DNA of 64,000 nucleotides from NCBI RefSeq assembly GCF_028553725.1, contig NZ_CP067124.1, positions 692,001 to 756,000 of the forward strand, given 5' to 3'. The translations under genes were made by a program, and so were the position numbers. Below are positions 27,385 through 36,451 of the stretch, piece by piece. The notes beneath the pieces are model-generated. The model did not search any database and was not told the origin of the DNA. It saw only the letters and a list, made by a program, of their open reading frames with translations. Source of the stretch: Paracoccus alcaliphilus (GTDB taxonomy: Bacteria; Pseudomonadota; Alphaproteobacteria; Rhodobacterales; Rhodobacteraceae). Position 1 is the stretch's first letter, and every line of letters begins with the position of its first letter.

Positions 27385-28206
27385 TTACTGCCCGATCTCC
27401 TCGACCTGCACCGCCACATCCAGCCGCTCGGCCCCCGCGCCCGCAGTGGTTCCTGTCGCCACCCCCCGGATAGGTGCCGCGTCCGACGCATCAAGCCCCG
27501 ATCCCAGCCGGACATAACGATCATCCGGGCAGCAGCCATTGGCGGCGTCGAAACCGACCCAGCCCAGACCCACGACATGGATTTCGGCCCAGGCATGGGC
27601 GGCGTCATGGGGCTGGCCATCGACGGTCGAATGTAGATAGCCCGAGACATAGCGCGCCGGCAGATCGCGCAGCCGCGCCAGGGCGATCAGCGCATGGGCG
27701 TGGTCCTGACAGACGCCCTCGCCCAGGGCCAGCGCCTCGGCGGCGGTGGTGTGCATCTCGGTCACGCCGGGGCGATAGGCGATGGCCCCCGCCACGGTCG
27801 AGGACAGCTTATGCGCCAGATCCAGCGCATCCGTTGCCGCATCGACCGATGCCGCCAGCGCCTTCAGCGCCGCATCGGCCTTGGTGGCGCGGGTGTCGCG
27901 CAGATAGGTCAGCGGATGGACGGTTTCGCGATGGCCGCGCAGCACGCCCGCCGTGTCGCGGGTCTCGATATGGCCGGTGATGCGCACGCTGACCTGCTCG
28001 GTCGGGCCGCGCACGGTCCAGCCCTCGATCCAGTCGCCCGCGCCGTCGCGAAACGCGGCGCCGCGAATGCCGCCCGAGACCTCGATCCGCCATTCCTGCA
28101 CCCGCTGCCCCTCGAAGACCGAGGGCGTCAGCCGCAGGCTCTGGACCAGATTGCGGATCGGATGATCATAGGCATAAGCCGTTTCATGCGAGATACGCAG
28201 CTTCAT
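27385..28206 (-). CDS. transglutaminase-like cysteine protease family protein
   Basis: 273 residues. An N-terminal beta domain (MKLRISHETAYAYDHPIRNLVQSLRLTPS) precedes a transglutaminase core with a complete Cys-His-Asp triad: Cys166 (GEGVCQDHAH), His204 (AAHAWAEIHV) and Asp220 (GWVGFDAANG). No signal peptide. Start ATG overlaps the alpha-E stop by one base. Family members in this neighbourhood are thought to cleave or form amide bonds in peptides made by the ATP-grasp partner; not demonstrated for this protein. Confidence 0.92.
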   Translation of the reverse strand: MKLRISHETAYAYDHPIRNLVQSLRLTPSVFEGQRVQEWRIEVSGGIRGAAFRDGAGDWIEGWTVRGPTEQVSVRITGHIETRDTAGVLRGHRETVHPLTYLRDTRATKADAALKALAASVDAATDALDLAHKLSSTVAGAIAYRPGVTEMHTTAAEALALGEGVCQDHAHALIALARLRDLPARYVSGYLHSTVDGQPHDAAHAWAEIHVVGLGWVGFDAANGCCPDDRYVRLGSGLDASDAAPIRGVATGTTAGAGAERLDVAVQVEEIGQ

Positions 28207-29162
28207 CACGAGCCCCCCAGCAGGTAATCCTGATGCACCAAAGCGGAAATGGTGCCGATCTCTCCGATGAACCATGTCAGGAATTCATGCAGGCCTTCGT
28301 CGAAGATCATGTCGATATCGTGGCCTTGCAGCCTCTCCAGCACCTCGCGGGCCTTGTCGCGGGCATTGGTCGGCACCTGCTCGCCGTAACGCTTGGCCAG
28401 CCCCTCCAGCTGCCAGGCGGCCTCGTAAAGCGAGGTGATCAGCGAACGCGGGTTTTCCCCGTTCAGGATCAGGAAATCGGCCACCTGACCGGCGGTGATG
28501 TCGCCGCCATAGGCCCAGTGATAGGCCCGATGCGCCGACAGCGCCCGCAGGATTACCTGCCATTGATAGGTATCCAGACCCGACCCCACGAATTCGATCC
28601 GCGGCAGCAGCACGAAATATTTCACGTCCAGCAGCCGGGCGGTGGCATCCGCGCGTTCCAGCCCATAGCCCAGATTCATGAAATGCCAGCCATCGTTGCG
28701 CAGCTGCGTCGCATTGATCGCGCCCCGCACGGTCGAGGTATGCGAGGTGGTCAGGTCGGTCAGCGTCGCCGTGTCGATGCGCGAACGCGGCGTCTGCTCG
28801 ATCCGGCGCAGCTCCTGATAGGTGACGTTCAGCGCGTCCCAGACCTGCGATGTCAGCGCGGTGCGCACGATCCGGCCGCTTTCGCGCGCCTTTTCGATGC
28901 AGGACAGGACCGAGGACGGGTTCTTGCGGTCGAAAAAGATGAAATTCTCGATCTTTTCCTGCGTGACCTCTCCATAGGCGTCGGCAAAGATCCGCGCCGT
29001 CCCCGAGGCCTGCAAAAGCGAGTTCCATTCGTTGCGATAACCGGCCTCGGTATTGGGCAGCAGCGTGATGCGCTGGCCCACATCCAGCAGGCGGGCGGCG
29101 GTTTCGGCGCGTTCCAGATGGCGGCCCATCCAGAACAGGTTGGAGGCAGTGCGGCTGAGCAT
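28206..29162 (-). CDS. alpha-E domain protein (DUF403)
   Basis: 318 residues, nearly all helical. MLSRTASNLFWMGRHLERAETAARLLD at the start and the repeat of the same pattern near FMNLGYGLERADATARLLDVKYF mark the alpha-E domain, whose conserved Arg/Glu pairs recur in each half. It almost always sits with a circularly permuted ATP-grasp enzyme and a transglutaminase, as here. Comparative work placed such sets among predicted amidoligase systems, with the alpha-E protein as a possible scaffold or co-enzyme. No biochemical activity is known to me. Confidence 0.92.
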   Translation of the reverse strand: MLSRTASNLFWMGRHLERAETAARLLDVGQRITLLPNTEAGYRNEWNSLLQASGTARIFADAYGEVTQEKIENFIFFDRKNPSSVLSCIEKARESGRIVRTALTSQVWDALNVTYQELRRIEQTPRSRIDTATLTDLTTSHTSTVRGAINATQLRNDGWHFMNLGYGLERADATARLLDVKYFVLLPRIEFVGSGLDTYQWQVILRALSAHRAYHWAYGGDITAGQVADFLILNGENPRSLITSLYEAAWQLEGLAKRYGEQVPTNARDKAREVLERLQGHDIDMIFDEGLHEFLTWFIGEIGTISALVHQDYLLGGS

Positions 29163-29174
29163 CTTTGTTCCCCC

Positions 29175-30602
29175 TTATTCCGACAGGACCCAGGTGTCCT
29201 TGACGCCCCCGCCCTGCGACGAGTTGACGACAAGGCTGCCTTCACGCAGCGCCACCCGGGTCAGCCCGCCCGGCACCAGCTCGATCCGGTCGCCGCACAG
29301 GCAGAAGGGGCGCAGATCGACATGGCGCGGCGCGATGCCCTGTTCCACGAAGGTCGGGCAGGTGGACAGCGCCAGCGTCGGCTGGGCGATGTAATTGCCG
29401 GGATCGGCCTCGATCTTCTTGCGGAAGGTCTCGATCTCGTCGCGGGTCGCCTTGGGCCCGACCAGCATGCCATAGCCGCCTGATCCGTGAACCTCTTTCA
29501 CCACCAGATCGGCCAAGTTCTCCATCACATAGCGGTAATCGTCATCCTTCCACAGCGTCCAGGTCTGCACATTGTTCAGCAAAGGTTCCTCGCCCAGATA
29601 GAAGCGGATCATCTCGGGTACGAAGGTATAGATCGCCTTGTCATCGGCCACACCCGCGCCCGGCGCCGAACAGATCGAAACCCCGCCCGAGCGATAGACA
29701 TCCATCAGCCCCGACACGCCCAGCATCGAATCGGGCCGGAAGCACAGCGGGTCAAGGAATGGATCGTCGATCCGGCGATAGATCACATCGACCCGTTTCG
29801 GCCCCTGCGTGGTGCGCATGAAGACGAATTCGCCATCGACGAACAGATCCTGCCCTTCGACCAGTTCGACCCCCATCAGATTGGCCAGGAAACTGTGTTC
29901 GTAATAGGCGCTGTTGAAGTGACCCGGGGTCAGGATCACGCAGGTCGGGCGATTCTGGCATTTCTTCGGCGCCACCGATTCCAGCGTCCGGCGCAGCAGT
30001 TCGGAATACTGGTCCACCGGCTCGATCCGGTTTTCGCGGAACAGTTGCGGGAACATGCGCATCATGATCTCGCGGTTTTCCAGCATATAGCTGACACCCG
30101 AGGGCGTGCGGCAATTGTCCTCCAGCACATAGAAATCGTTCTTGCCCGTGCGCACCAGATCTATGCCGATGATATGGCTGTAGATTCCGCGTGGTGGCAC
30201 CATACCGACCACGGATTTCTCATAGGCGACGTTCTGAAAGACCAGCCTTGCGGGGATGCGCCCGGCGCGGACGATCTCGGCCCGGCCATAGACGTCGCGC
30301 AGAAATGCGTTCAGCGCCCGCGCACGCTGCTTGATGCCGCGTTCCAGCCTGCGCCACTCGGCCTGCTCGAAGACGCGCGGCATCATGTCGAAGGGAATCA
30401 GCCGGTCCGGATCGCCGCCCTCGCCATAGACGGCGAAGGTGATGCCGATGCGGCGGAACAGCGCTTCGGCCTCGGCCTGCTTCATCTGCCGGAAATCGTC
30501 GGGCATGGTTTCGACCCATTCGCGCAGCCGGGCATAGGGATCGCGAACCTGATCGTCCTCATACATCTCGTTGTAATGAATCACACTGTCCCTCATTACC
30601 AT
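29175..30602 (-). CDS. circularly permuted ATP-grasp amidoligase-type protein
   Basis: 475 residues. The N-terminal YNEMYEDDQVRDPYARL, ARLVFQNVAYEKSVVGM, IGIDLVRTGKNDFYVLEDNCRTPSGVSYMLENR and C-terminal LVVKEVHGSGGYGMLVGP and NSSQGGGVKDTWVL blocks define the circularly permuted ATP-grasp type 2 family, which forms carboxylate-amine bonds using ATP. Start: ATG at 30602 with AAAGCGG upstream; the ATG at 30596 is an alternative, and an upstream in-frame ATG at 30782 gives unconserved sequence. First gene of the operon with alpha-E and transglutaminase (12-base gap, then 1-base overlap). Substrate unknown. Confidence 0.92.
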   Translation of the reverse strand: MVMRDSVIHYNEMYEDDQVRDPYARLREWVETMPDDFRQMKQAEAEALFRRIGITFAVYGEGGDPDRLIPFDMMPRVFEQAEWRRLERGIKQRARALNAFLRDVYGRAEIVRAGRIPARLVFQNVAYEKSVVGMVPPRGIYSHIIGIDLVRTGKNDFYVLEDNCRTPSGVSYMLENREIMMRMFPQLFRENRIEPVDQYSELLRRTLESVAPKKCQNRPTCVILTPGHFNSAYYEHSFLANLMGVELVEGQDLFVDGEFVFMRTTQGPKRVDVIYRRIDDPFLDPLCFRPDSMLGVSGLMDVYRSGGVSICSAPGAGVADDKAIYTFVPEMIRFYLGEEPLLNNVQTWTLWKDDDYRYVMENLADLVVKEVHGSGGYGMLVGPKATRDEIETFRKKIEADPGNYIAQPTLALSTCPTFVEQGIAPRHVDLRPFCLCGDRIELVPGGLTRVALREGSLVVNSSQGGGVKDTWVLSE

Positions 30603-30881
30603 ACCGCTTTGCCGGTGGTCTTGCCGTTTGATGATCCGAGACTGTCCGGCCCGGGACCACATCCCAACCGTGGATTTTGGGTGAAAGTTCCACATTTCTG
30701 GGGGTGCAGGGCGCGTCGTCTGCCCCGGAAGCGGGCGATCTGCCCAAAAATGCGGCAACCCGCGACCTGCCGGTTCGTTCAAATTGTCCGTTTCCGGCGT
30801 CGCAGAGGATTGGCGCGCTTACCGGATGGTAACCAATGGCGGTTATGCAGATGGGCGGAACGCAATGGAAAGGACCGGCTG

Positions 30882-31217
30882 ATGCAGCTGACCAGGGTCG
30901 CCACCAGTGACGAAGTGGTCATCGTCGTGAACGAATCGCGTATCGACGCGGCGGTGGCCATGCGCTTCAAGGACCGGATGCGCCAGCTTCTGGGCGGCAC
31001 GTCCCAGCCGGTGGTCATCGACATGCGGGCGGTGCAGTTTCTGGACAGTTCCGGGCTGGGCGCGATCATCGCCCTGCGCAAGGCGATGGATGACGCGCGG
31101 CCGCTGACGCTGCTGGGTCTGACGCCTAATGTCGAACGGGTATTCCGTCTGACCCGCATGGATTCCGTCTTCGATATCCGCCCCGCCGACCCCCCGACAG
31201 AGGAGCAAGCGACATGA
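30882..31217 (+). CDS. STAS-domain anti-anti-sigma factor
   Basis: 111 residues forming one STAS domain. The phospho-acceptor is Ser56 in FLDSSGLGAIIALRKAM. In RsbV/SpoIIAA-type partners, phosphorylation by the paired kinase releases the sigma factor or target. Start at an ATG 7 bases after AAAGGA. Its stop overlaps the next gene by 4 bases; that gene encodes the matching kinase. No sigma factor or PP2C phosphatase is next to it, so the target is elsewhere or the pair acts in another output. Confidence 0.92.
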   Translation: MQLTRVATSDEVVIVVNESRIDAAVAMRFKDRMRQLLGGTSQPVVIDMRAVQFLDSSGLGAIIALRKAMDDARPLTLLGLTPNVERVFRLTRMDSVFDIRPADPPTEEQAT

Positions 31218-31720
31218 ACCCTTCAGGACGGCAGAGCGCCGGAATCGATGGCCGCGTCGCGGCGCGGACCGAACCGATGTTCAATCAGGTGCTGCCCGCC
31301 CATCCGCGCGCTGTGCGCAAGGTGCTGCACGATATCCGCAGGCGCTTTAGCGGAGAAGTCAGCGAGGACACTCTGGGCCGGTTGGAGCTGGTGCTGGCCG
31401 AGGTGATGAACAATGTCGCGGAACACAGCCGCGGGCCTGCCTGCGACGCTGGAACGGTGGTTGGCCTGTCGATTCATGTCTCGATCGTGCGGCATGTCTC
31501 GGGACTGTGCTGCGCGATCACCGATAACGGCATCTCATTGCCGCCCGATTGCCTGATCCCGCGCAATCCGCCGCCACCTGTGCGGTCCGCTTTGCCCGAG
31601 GGCGGCTGGGGCTGGTACATCATCCACGATCTGACGCAGGCGCTGTGCTATTACCGCGAGGGGCAGCGCAACTATCTGGCCTTCAACCTGCCCTTTGGCG
31701 ACGATGTGCTGCGCCACTGA
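31214..31720 (+). CDS. RsbW-type anti-sigma serine kinase
   Basis: 168 residues, GHKL/HATPase fold. The N-box LGRLELVLAEVMNNVAEHS binds Mg-ATP; CAITDNGISLP is the G1 region and PEGGWGWYIIHDL the G2 region. Such proteins hold a sigma factor or other client and phosphorylate a STAS partner, here the gene immediately upstream with an ATGA overlap. Four or more cysteines in the middle (CDAG, LCCA) are unusual for the family. Convergent with hspQ. Confidence 0.9.
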   Translation: MNPSGRQSAGIDGRVAARTEPMFNQVLPAHPRAVRKVLHDIRRRFSGEVSEDTLGRLELVLAEVMNNVAEHSRGPACDAGTVVGLSIHVSIVRHVSGLCCAITDNGISLPPDCLIPRNPPPPVRSALPEGGWGWYIIHDLTQALCYYREGQRNYLAFNLPFGDDVLRH

Positions 31721-31742
31721 TCCGGGCACAGAGTCCGGTCAG
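31717..31742. terminator. imperfect hairpin between rsbW-like gene and hspQ
   Basis: CTGATCCGG and CCGGTCAG pair with one bulged T around a short loop, overlapping both stop codons of the convergent genes. No clear T-tract on either side. Confidence 0.35.
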
Positions 31743-32071
31743 TTCAGGTGATATTGCAGCGGATAGCGCCCATCGACGAAATCGCCGAACTGCTCGACCA
31801 CATCGGGGTGGTCCAGCGGTTCGCCCGAACTGTCGGGGATCAGGTTCTGCTCGGACACATAGGCGACGTAATAGGTCGCCTCGGTCTCGGCATAGAGGTG
31901 ATAGAAAGGCTGATCCTTCGCCGGGCGCGCATCCTCGGGGATGGAATCATACCATTCCTGCGTATTGGAAAATTCCGGATCGACATCGAAGATGACACCC
32001 CGGAAGGGGCGGTGCCGATGCCGGACGATCTGTCCAAGACCATATTTCGCGATGCGGCTTTCACACTGCAT
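31739..32071 (-). CDS. hspQ: heat shock protein HspQ
   Basis: 110 residues. RIAKYGLGQIVRHRHRPFRGVIFDVDPEF, FYHLYAETEATYYVAYVSEQNL and a closing DGRYPLQYHLN are the HspQ/YccV (hemimethylated-DNA-binding fold) blocks. In enterobacteria HspQ is a heat-induced adaptor that modulates Lon protease. Upstream, on the minus strand, TGGACA and TAGAAG at 17-base spacing could be a promoter; I see no good heat-shock sigma-32 box. Confidence 0.92.
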   Translation of the reverse strand: MQCESRIAKYGLGQIVRHRHRPFRGVIFDVDPEFSNTQEWYDSIPEDARPAKDQPFYHLYAETEATYYVAYVSEQNLIPDSSGEPLDHPDVVEQFGDFVDGRYPLQYHLN

Positions 32072-32187
32072 ACTGACGATTCCATCACGTTAACGGGCAA
32101 ATGCCGGGCTGACAGGTCTTCTAATCCCGCGCGCGCGTTTTGTCCACCGGATGCACGGCATTTGCCGTATCGGGCTGGCCCAAAAGC

Positions 32188-32658
32188 CTATGGCGCAGGC
32201 GCGGTTCCGGCCTCTTCGGCGGTCAGCGCGACGGTGGATATCGCCATCTTGGCCGATCCCTCGGTCAGTTCATTGGCATGGGCGACATAGACCAGCACCC
32301 GATTCTGCCGGTCAAGGATGCGCCGCACCCGCAGGGATTTGAAGATCAGCGACCGGCTTTCGCTGAACACCGTCTCGCCCGAGCGTCCGGTGGCGATGGT
32401 GGAAATGTCGATGGCGCCGGTGCGCGCGCATTCGATGGCGCTGTTCGAGGGGTCCTCGAACCAGTTGCCCTGCCGCAGCCGGTCCAGCACCGAACGTTCG
32501 AAATAGGCCAGATGGCAGGTCACGCCGCCGACCTTCGGGTCATGGATCGCCTCGACGATGATGTCATTGCCGATCCAGTCCACGCCGATCTTGCCGATCT
32601 CCTCGGCGGCGGCGGGGGTGGCCAGCATCAGGGCCGCAGCCAGCAGCAGATGTCGCAT
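32188..32658 (-). CDS. CreA family periplasmic protein
   Basis: 156 residues with a signal peptide (1-18, AAALMLATPAAA). EEIGKIGVDWIGNDIIVEAIHDPKVGGVTCHLAYF and FSESRSLIFKSLRVRRILD are CreA family blocks. Function is unknown; the name comes from E. coli creABCD but no creBC genes are present here. Its start lies 1 base from the stop of the metallophosphatase gene upstream. Confidence 0.92.
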   Translation of the reverse strand: MRHLLLAAALMLATPAAAEEIGKIGVDWIGNDIIVEAIHDPKVGGVTCHLAYFERSVLDRLRQGNWFEDPSNSAIECARTGAIDISTIATGRSGETVFSESRSLIFKSLRVRRILDRQNRVLVYVAHANELTEGSAKMAISTVALTAEEAGTAPAP

Positions 32659-32659
32659 G

Positions 32660-33385
32660 TCATTCCCCCGGCAGCAGGGGTTCGCGGCCCCCGTCGGTCA
32701 GAAGATGCACCCCATCGGCCTCGATGACAACCGCCGCCAGAGGCCGCCCCCAGCCCGCGCCGCCATCGATATTGACGCGGTTGCCATAATGGGCCGGATG
32801 GTTCTGCGCGGTATGCCCGTGGACGATCAGCGGGCCATGCGCGGCGGTGCTGTCCAGAAAGGGCTTGCGGATCCAGACCAGATCATCCTCGGCCTGATCC
32901 TGCAGATCGACGCCCGGCCGGATCCCGGCATGAACGAACAGCGCCAGCGGATGCAAAAACCACAGCGGCAGGCTGTCCAGAAACAACGCATGTTCGCGCG
33001 GCACCGCACGCAGCGCCTCGGCATGCAGGCGCGGCTCATCCAGCCGCGCATCCACCCCATAGGACGCCAGAGTCTCTGCCGCCCCCAGCCCCGGATGCCG
33101 CGTCCAGGGCAGCGGATTGGACAGGTTGGGGTCGATCCAGCCCGGATCGCGCAGGTATTTCGGCAGGAAACGGTCGTGATTGCCACGGGTGACGATCCAG
33201 TTCTCGCCCCGGTCCTGTCCGTTCAACAGATAGTCGATTACGCCGCGCGAATCGGGGCCGCGATCGATCAGATCGCCCACATGCACGATCAGCGCATCGC
33301 GCCCGCCATCCCGAAAGATCCGATCATGCGCGGCGCGCAACTGCCCGGATTGTCCGTGAATGTCGCCTATCGCATACAGCCGCAT
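32660..33385 (-). CDS. serine/threonine-type metallophosphatase
   Basis: 241 residues of the calcineurin-like PPP family with all metal-binding motifs: GDIHGQ, VHVGDLIDRGPDS, TRGNHD, then VHAGIRPG and IVHGHTAQN. Such bacterial enzymes act on phosphoproteins or diadenosine tetraphosphate; the substrate here is unknown. The ATG at 33385 (MRLYAIGDIHG) fits the family; in-frame ATGs at 33397 and 33409 are possible. One base from creA. Confidence 0.9.
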   Translation of the reverse strand: MRLYAIGDIHGQSGQLRAAHDRIFRDGGRDALIVHVGDLIDRGPDSRGVIDYLLNGQDRGENWIVTRGNHDRFLPKYLRDPGWIDPNLSNPLPWTRHPGLGAAETLASYGVDARLDEPRLHAEALRAVPREHALFLDSLPLWFLHPLALFVHAGIRPGVDLQDQAEDDLVWIRKPFLDSTAAHGPLIVHGHTAQNHPAHYGNRVNIDGGAGWGRPLAAVVIEADGVHLLTDGGREPLLPGE

Positions 33386-33447
33386 CCCAAGCCCCATTCC
33401 GGCAATCATCCGCCCGCAGACACAGCGCGCCTACGGGCGTTTCTGGT

Positions 33448-35037
33448 TCAGATCTCGAATTTCAGGCGCCGGGCCTGCAGGAATTTGCCGGTATTCTGCA
33501 GGGTCGCCAGTGCCTCGTCGGTAATCGCCTCATCCAGATACAGGATCGCGATGGCATCGTCACCCGCCGCCGAACGGCCAAGCGTGAAGTTGGCGATGTT
33601 GACGCCCAGATCGCCCAGGGTTCCCCCCAAAGCGCCGATGACGCCCGGCACGTCCCGGTTGCGGGTATACAGCATGTGCTCGCCCACCTCGGCATCGATA
33701 TTGATGCCGCGGATCTGGATGAAACGCGGCTTGCCGTCGCTGAACACCGTGCCCGCGATCGAGCGTTCGCGCTTTTCCGTCACCACGGTCAGCTTGACAT
33801 AGCCCTCGAACACGCCGCCCTTGTCCTGCGTGGTGGTGGTGACCTGCACGCCGCGCTCCTTGGCCATGACCGGGGCCGAGACCATGTTCACATCCGGATT
33901 CGTGGCCTTCATCACCCCCGCGATCACCGCCGCATTCAGCGCGTTCAGGTTCATCTCGGACACCACGCCGTCGTAAAGGACGTTGATGGCCTTGATCGGC
34001 TCATCCGTCATCTGGCCGACAAAGGCCCCCAGATGCGCGGACAGCTTGATCCACGGCCCCATGACCGAGGCCTCTTCGGCGGTGACCGAGGGCATGTTCA
34101 GCGCATTCTGCACCGCGCCGGTCAGCAGGTAATCCGACATCTGCTCGGCCACCTGCAATGCCACATTCTCCTGCGCCTCGGTCGTCGAGGCCCCCAGATG
34201 CGGCGTCACCACCACATTGGGCAGGTTGAACAGCGGGCTCTCGGTTGCGGGCTCGACCGCGAAAACGTCAAAGGCGGCACCTGCGACGCGGCCATCCTTC
34301 AGCGCCTCGGCCAGCGCCTCTTCATCGACCAGCCCGCCGCGGGCGCAGTTGATGATCCGCACGCCGGGCTTCAGCTTCGCGATCGCCTCGCGCGACAGGA
34401 TATTGCGAGTCTTGTCGGTCAGCGGCACATGGAAGGTGATGAAATCAGCGCGGCCCAGCAGGTCCTCGAACTCGACCTTGGTGACGCCGATCTCCTTGGC
34501 GCGCTCCTCGGACAGGAACGGATCATAGGCCAGCACTTTCATATGCAGCCCCAGCGCCCGGTCGATCACGATTGATCCGATATTGCCCGCGCCCACGACC
34601 CCCAGCGTCTTGTTGAACAGCTCGACACCCATAAAGCGGTTCTTCTCCCACTTCCCGGCATGGGTCGAGGTGCTGGCCTCGGGCAGTTGCCGCGCCACCG
34701 CGAACATCATCGCGATGGCATGTTCGGCGGTGGTGACGCTGTTGCCGAAAGGCGTGTTCATCACGATCACGCCCTTCTTGCTGGCCGACGGAATATCGAC
34801 ATTGTCCACCCCGATCCCCGCGCGCCCCACCACCTTCAGATTGGCCGCCTTTTCCAGCAGCTTCTCGGTCACTTTCGTCGCGGAGCGGATCGCCAGCCCG
34901 TCATATTGCCCGATCACCTCGGCCAGCTTTTCCTTGTCCTTGCCCAGATCAGGCATGTAATCCACCTCGACCCCGCGATCGCGAAAGATCTGGACGGCGG
35001 TTTCCGACAGTTTGTCAGACACAAGAACCTTCGGCAT
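33448..35037 (-). CDS. serA: D-3-phosphoglycerate dehydrogenase
   Basis: First committed step of serine synthesis: oxidises 3-phosphoglycerate to 3-phosphohydroxypyruvate. 529 residues, the long form. N-terminal substrate domain, NAD site VVGAGNIGSIVIDRA (147-161), catalytic Arg in NCARGG and His in VVTPHLGAST, an allosteric substrate-binding domain and a C-terminal ACT domain (DVPGVIGALGGTLGDLGVNIANF) that may bind serine. ATG at 35037 preferred over a more distant in-frame start at 35088. Downstream of serC with a mosaic repeat between them. Confidence 0.96.
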   Translation of the reverse strand: MPKVLVSDKLSETAVQIFRDRGVEVDYMPDLGKDKEKLAEVIGQYDGLAIRSATKVTEKLLEKAANLKVVGRAGIGVDNVDIPSASKKGVIVMNTPFGNSVTTAEHAIAMMFAVARQLPEASTSTHAGKWEKNRFMGVELFNKTLGVVGAGNIGSIVIDRALGLHMKVLAYDPFLSEERAKEIGVTKVEFEDLLGRADFITFHVPLTDKTRNILSREAIAKLKPGVRIINCARGGLVDEEALAEALKDGRVAGAAFDVFAVEPATESPLFNLPNVVVTPHLGASTTEAQENVALQVAEQMSDYLLTGAVQNALNMPSVTAEEASVMGPWIKLSAHLGAFVGQMTDEPIKAINVLYDGVVSEMNLNALNAAVIAGVMKATNPDVNMVSAPVMAKERGVQVTTTTQDKGGVFEGYVKLTVVTEKRERSIAGTVFSDGKPRFIQIRGINIDAEVGEHMLYTRNRDVPGVIGALGGTLGDLGVNIANFTLGRSAAGDDAIAILYLDEAITDEALATLQNTGKFLQARRLKFEI

Positions 35038-35085
35038 GTCATTCTTCCTCATCAGCGGCACCCGCTCACCCAGGGGCGCCTTGTT

Positions 35086-35156
35086 CATCTTTGGTGTTCA
35101 AATATCCAAGGGGGCCGCGGGCGACGCGCAGCGCCCCCGCCCGCCGCGGGACGCAA
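35086..35156. repeat. mosaic intergenic repeat, type A tail (copy 4)
   Basis: Read on the minus strand from the serC stop: TTGCGTCCCGCGGCG lead, GC hairpin sequence, then GGATATTTGAACACCAAAGA. Lies between serC and serA in the operon. Confidence 0.85.
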
Positions 35157-36302
35157 TTACTGCGCGTCCAGTTCCACGCGGTAAGCCCATTCGATCCACG
35201 GCATCAGCGCCGCGACATCGGATGCCTCGACCGTTGAGCCGCACCAGATCCGCAGGCCCGGAGGCGCATCGCGATAGGCGCCCGCGTCCAGCGCCACGCC
35301 TTCCTTCTCCAGCCGCTTGGCGACAGCCTTGGCAAATGCCGCCCCGTCCCTGATCGCCGGATCGGTGAATTTCAGACAGACCGAGGTGGTCGAGCCCGTC
35401 GCCGGATCCTCGGCCAGATCGGCGATCCAGTCTTTGCCCGCGATGAAGTCCCGCACGGCGGCGGCATTGGCATCTGCCCGCGCGATCAAGGCCTTCACGC
35501 CACCCAGCGATTGCGCCCATTTCAGCGCGACCAGATAATCCTCGACCGCCAGCATGGATGGCGTGTTGATCGTCTCGCCCTTGAAAATGCCCTCGATCAG
35601 CTTGCCGCCCTTGGTCAGGCGGAAGATCTTCGGCAGCGGCCGGTCGGGGGTATATGTCTCCAGCCGTTCGACCGCGCGCGGCGACAGGATCAGCATCCCA
35701 TGCGCGCCTTCGCCGCCCAGAACCTTCTGCCAGCTGAACGTGACCACATCCAGCTTCTCGAACGGCAGATCCATCGCGAAGGCAGCAGAGGTCGCGTCAC
35801 AGATGGTCAGCCCTGCGCGGTCCGCCGGAATGGCATCGCCATTCGGAACCCGCACGCCGCTGGTGGTGCCATTCCAGGTGAACACCACGTCCCGGTCGAA
35901 ATCCACTTCCGCGAAATCGACGATCTGGCCATAATCGGCCTTGCGCACCGTCGCATCCAGTTTCAGCTGCTTGACGGCATCCGTGACCCAGCCTTCGCCA
36001 AAGCTTTCCCAGGCCAGCATTTCCACGGGGCGCGCGCCCAGCATGGTCCACATCGCCATTTCGACCGCGCCGGTATCCGAGCCGGGAACGATGCCGATGC
36101 GGTAATCGGCGGGCACGCCCAGAACCTCGCGCGTCAGCTCGATCGCCTCGGCCAGCTTCGCCTTGCCGATAGAGGCACGGTGAGAGCGACCAAGCGGAGC
36201 ATCCGCCAGCAGGTTCAGATTGTAATGGGGGATCTTGGCACAGGGGCCCGAAGAAAAACGCGCGTTGACCGGCCGCGCAGCCGGGATCATCAGATCTTTC
36301 AT
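35157..36302 (-). CDS. serC: phosphoserine aminotransferase
   Basis: Transaminates 3-phosphohydroxypyruvate to phosphoserine; also used in vitamin B6 synthesis. 381 residues of the alphaproteobacterial type. N-terminus [19 protein letters not shown] lysine Lys193 in [15 protein letters not shown], and [17 protein letters not shown] at 36302 preferred over an in-frame start at 36386 because it begins the domain and lies right after the leader hairpins. First gene of serC-serA, divergent from serB. Confidence 0.95.
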   Translation of the reverse strand: MKDLMIPAARPVNARFSSGPCAKIPHYNLNLLADAPLGRSHRASIGKAKLAEAIELTREVLGVPADYRIGIVPGSDTGAVEMAMWTMLGARPVEMLAWESFGEGWVTDAVKQLKLDATVRKADYGQIVDFAEVDFDRDVVFTWNGTTSGVRVPNGDAIPADRAGLTICDATSAAFAMDLPFEKLDVVTFSWQKVLGGEGAHGMLILSPRAVERLETYTPDRPLPKIFRLTKGGKLIEGIFKGETINTPSMLAVEDYLVALKWAQSLGGVKALIARADANAAAVRDFIAGKDWIADLAEDPATGSTTSVCLKFTDPAIRDGAAFAKAVAKRLEKEGVALDAGAYRDAPPGLRIWCGSTVEASDVAALMPWIEWAYRVELDAQ

Positions 36303-36345
36303 GACTAGCCTTCCAGCTAAAAGCCCTTCGTTGGGGAAGGGTGTC
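36303..36345 (-). promoter_or_regulatory. serC leader RNA candidate
   Basis: The minus-strand leader before serC has a CCCTTC/GAAGGG hairpin (36341-36324) and then TAGC/GCTA (36319-36306) whose loop holds the GGAAG ribosome-binding site just before the start. A conserved serC leader element has been described upstream of serC in alphaproteobacteria (Rfam serC). I recognise position and general layout, not a full consensus match. Confidence 0.5.
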
Positions 36346-36451
36346 CCGCCGCCCGGATACGCCGTGACCGGCTCTGGCGCAAGCAAAAACTTTCGCGTAA
36401 GGCCGCAGCAATCCGAAAGACCAGCATCCCCGAAGGAAACGAGGCCAAGCC

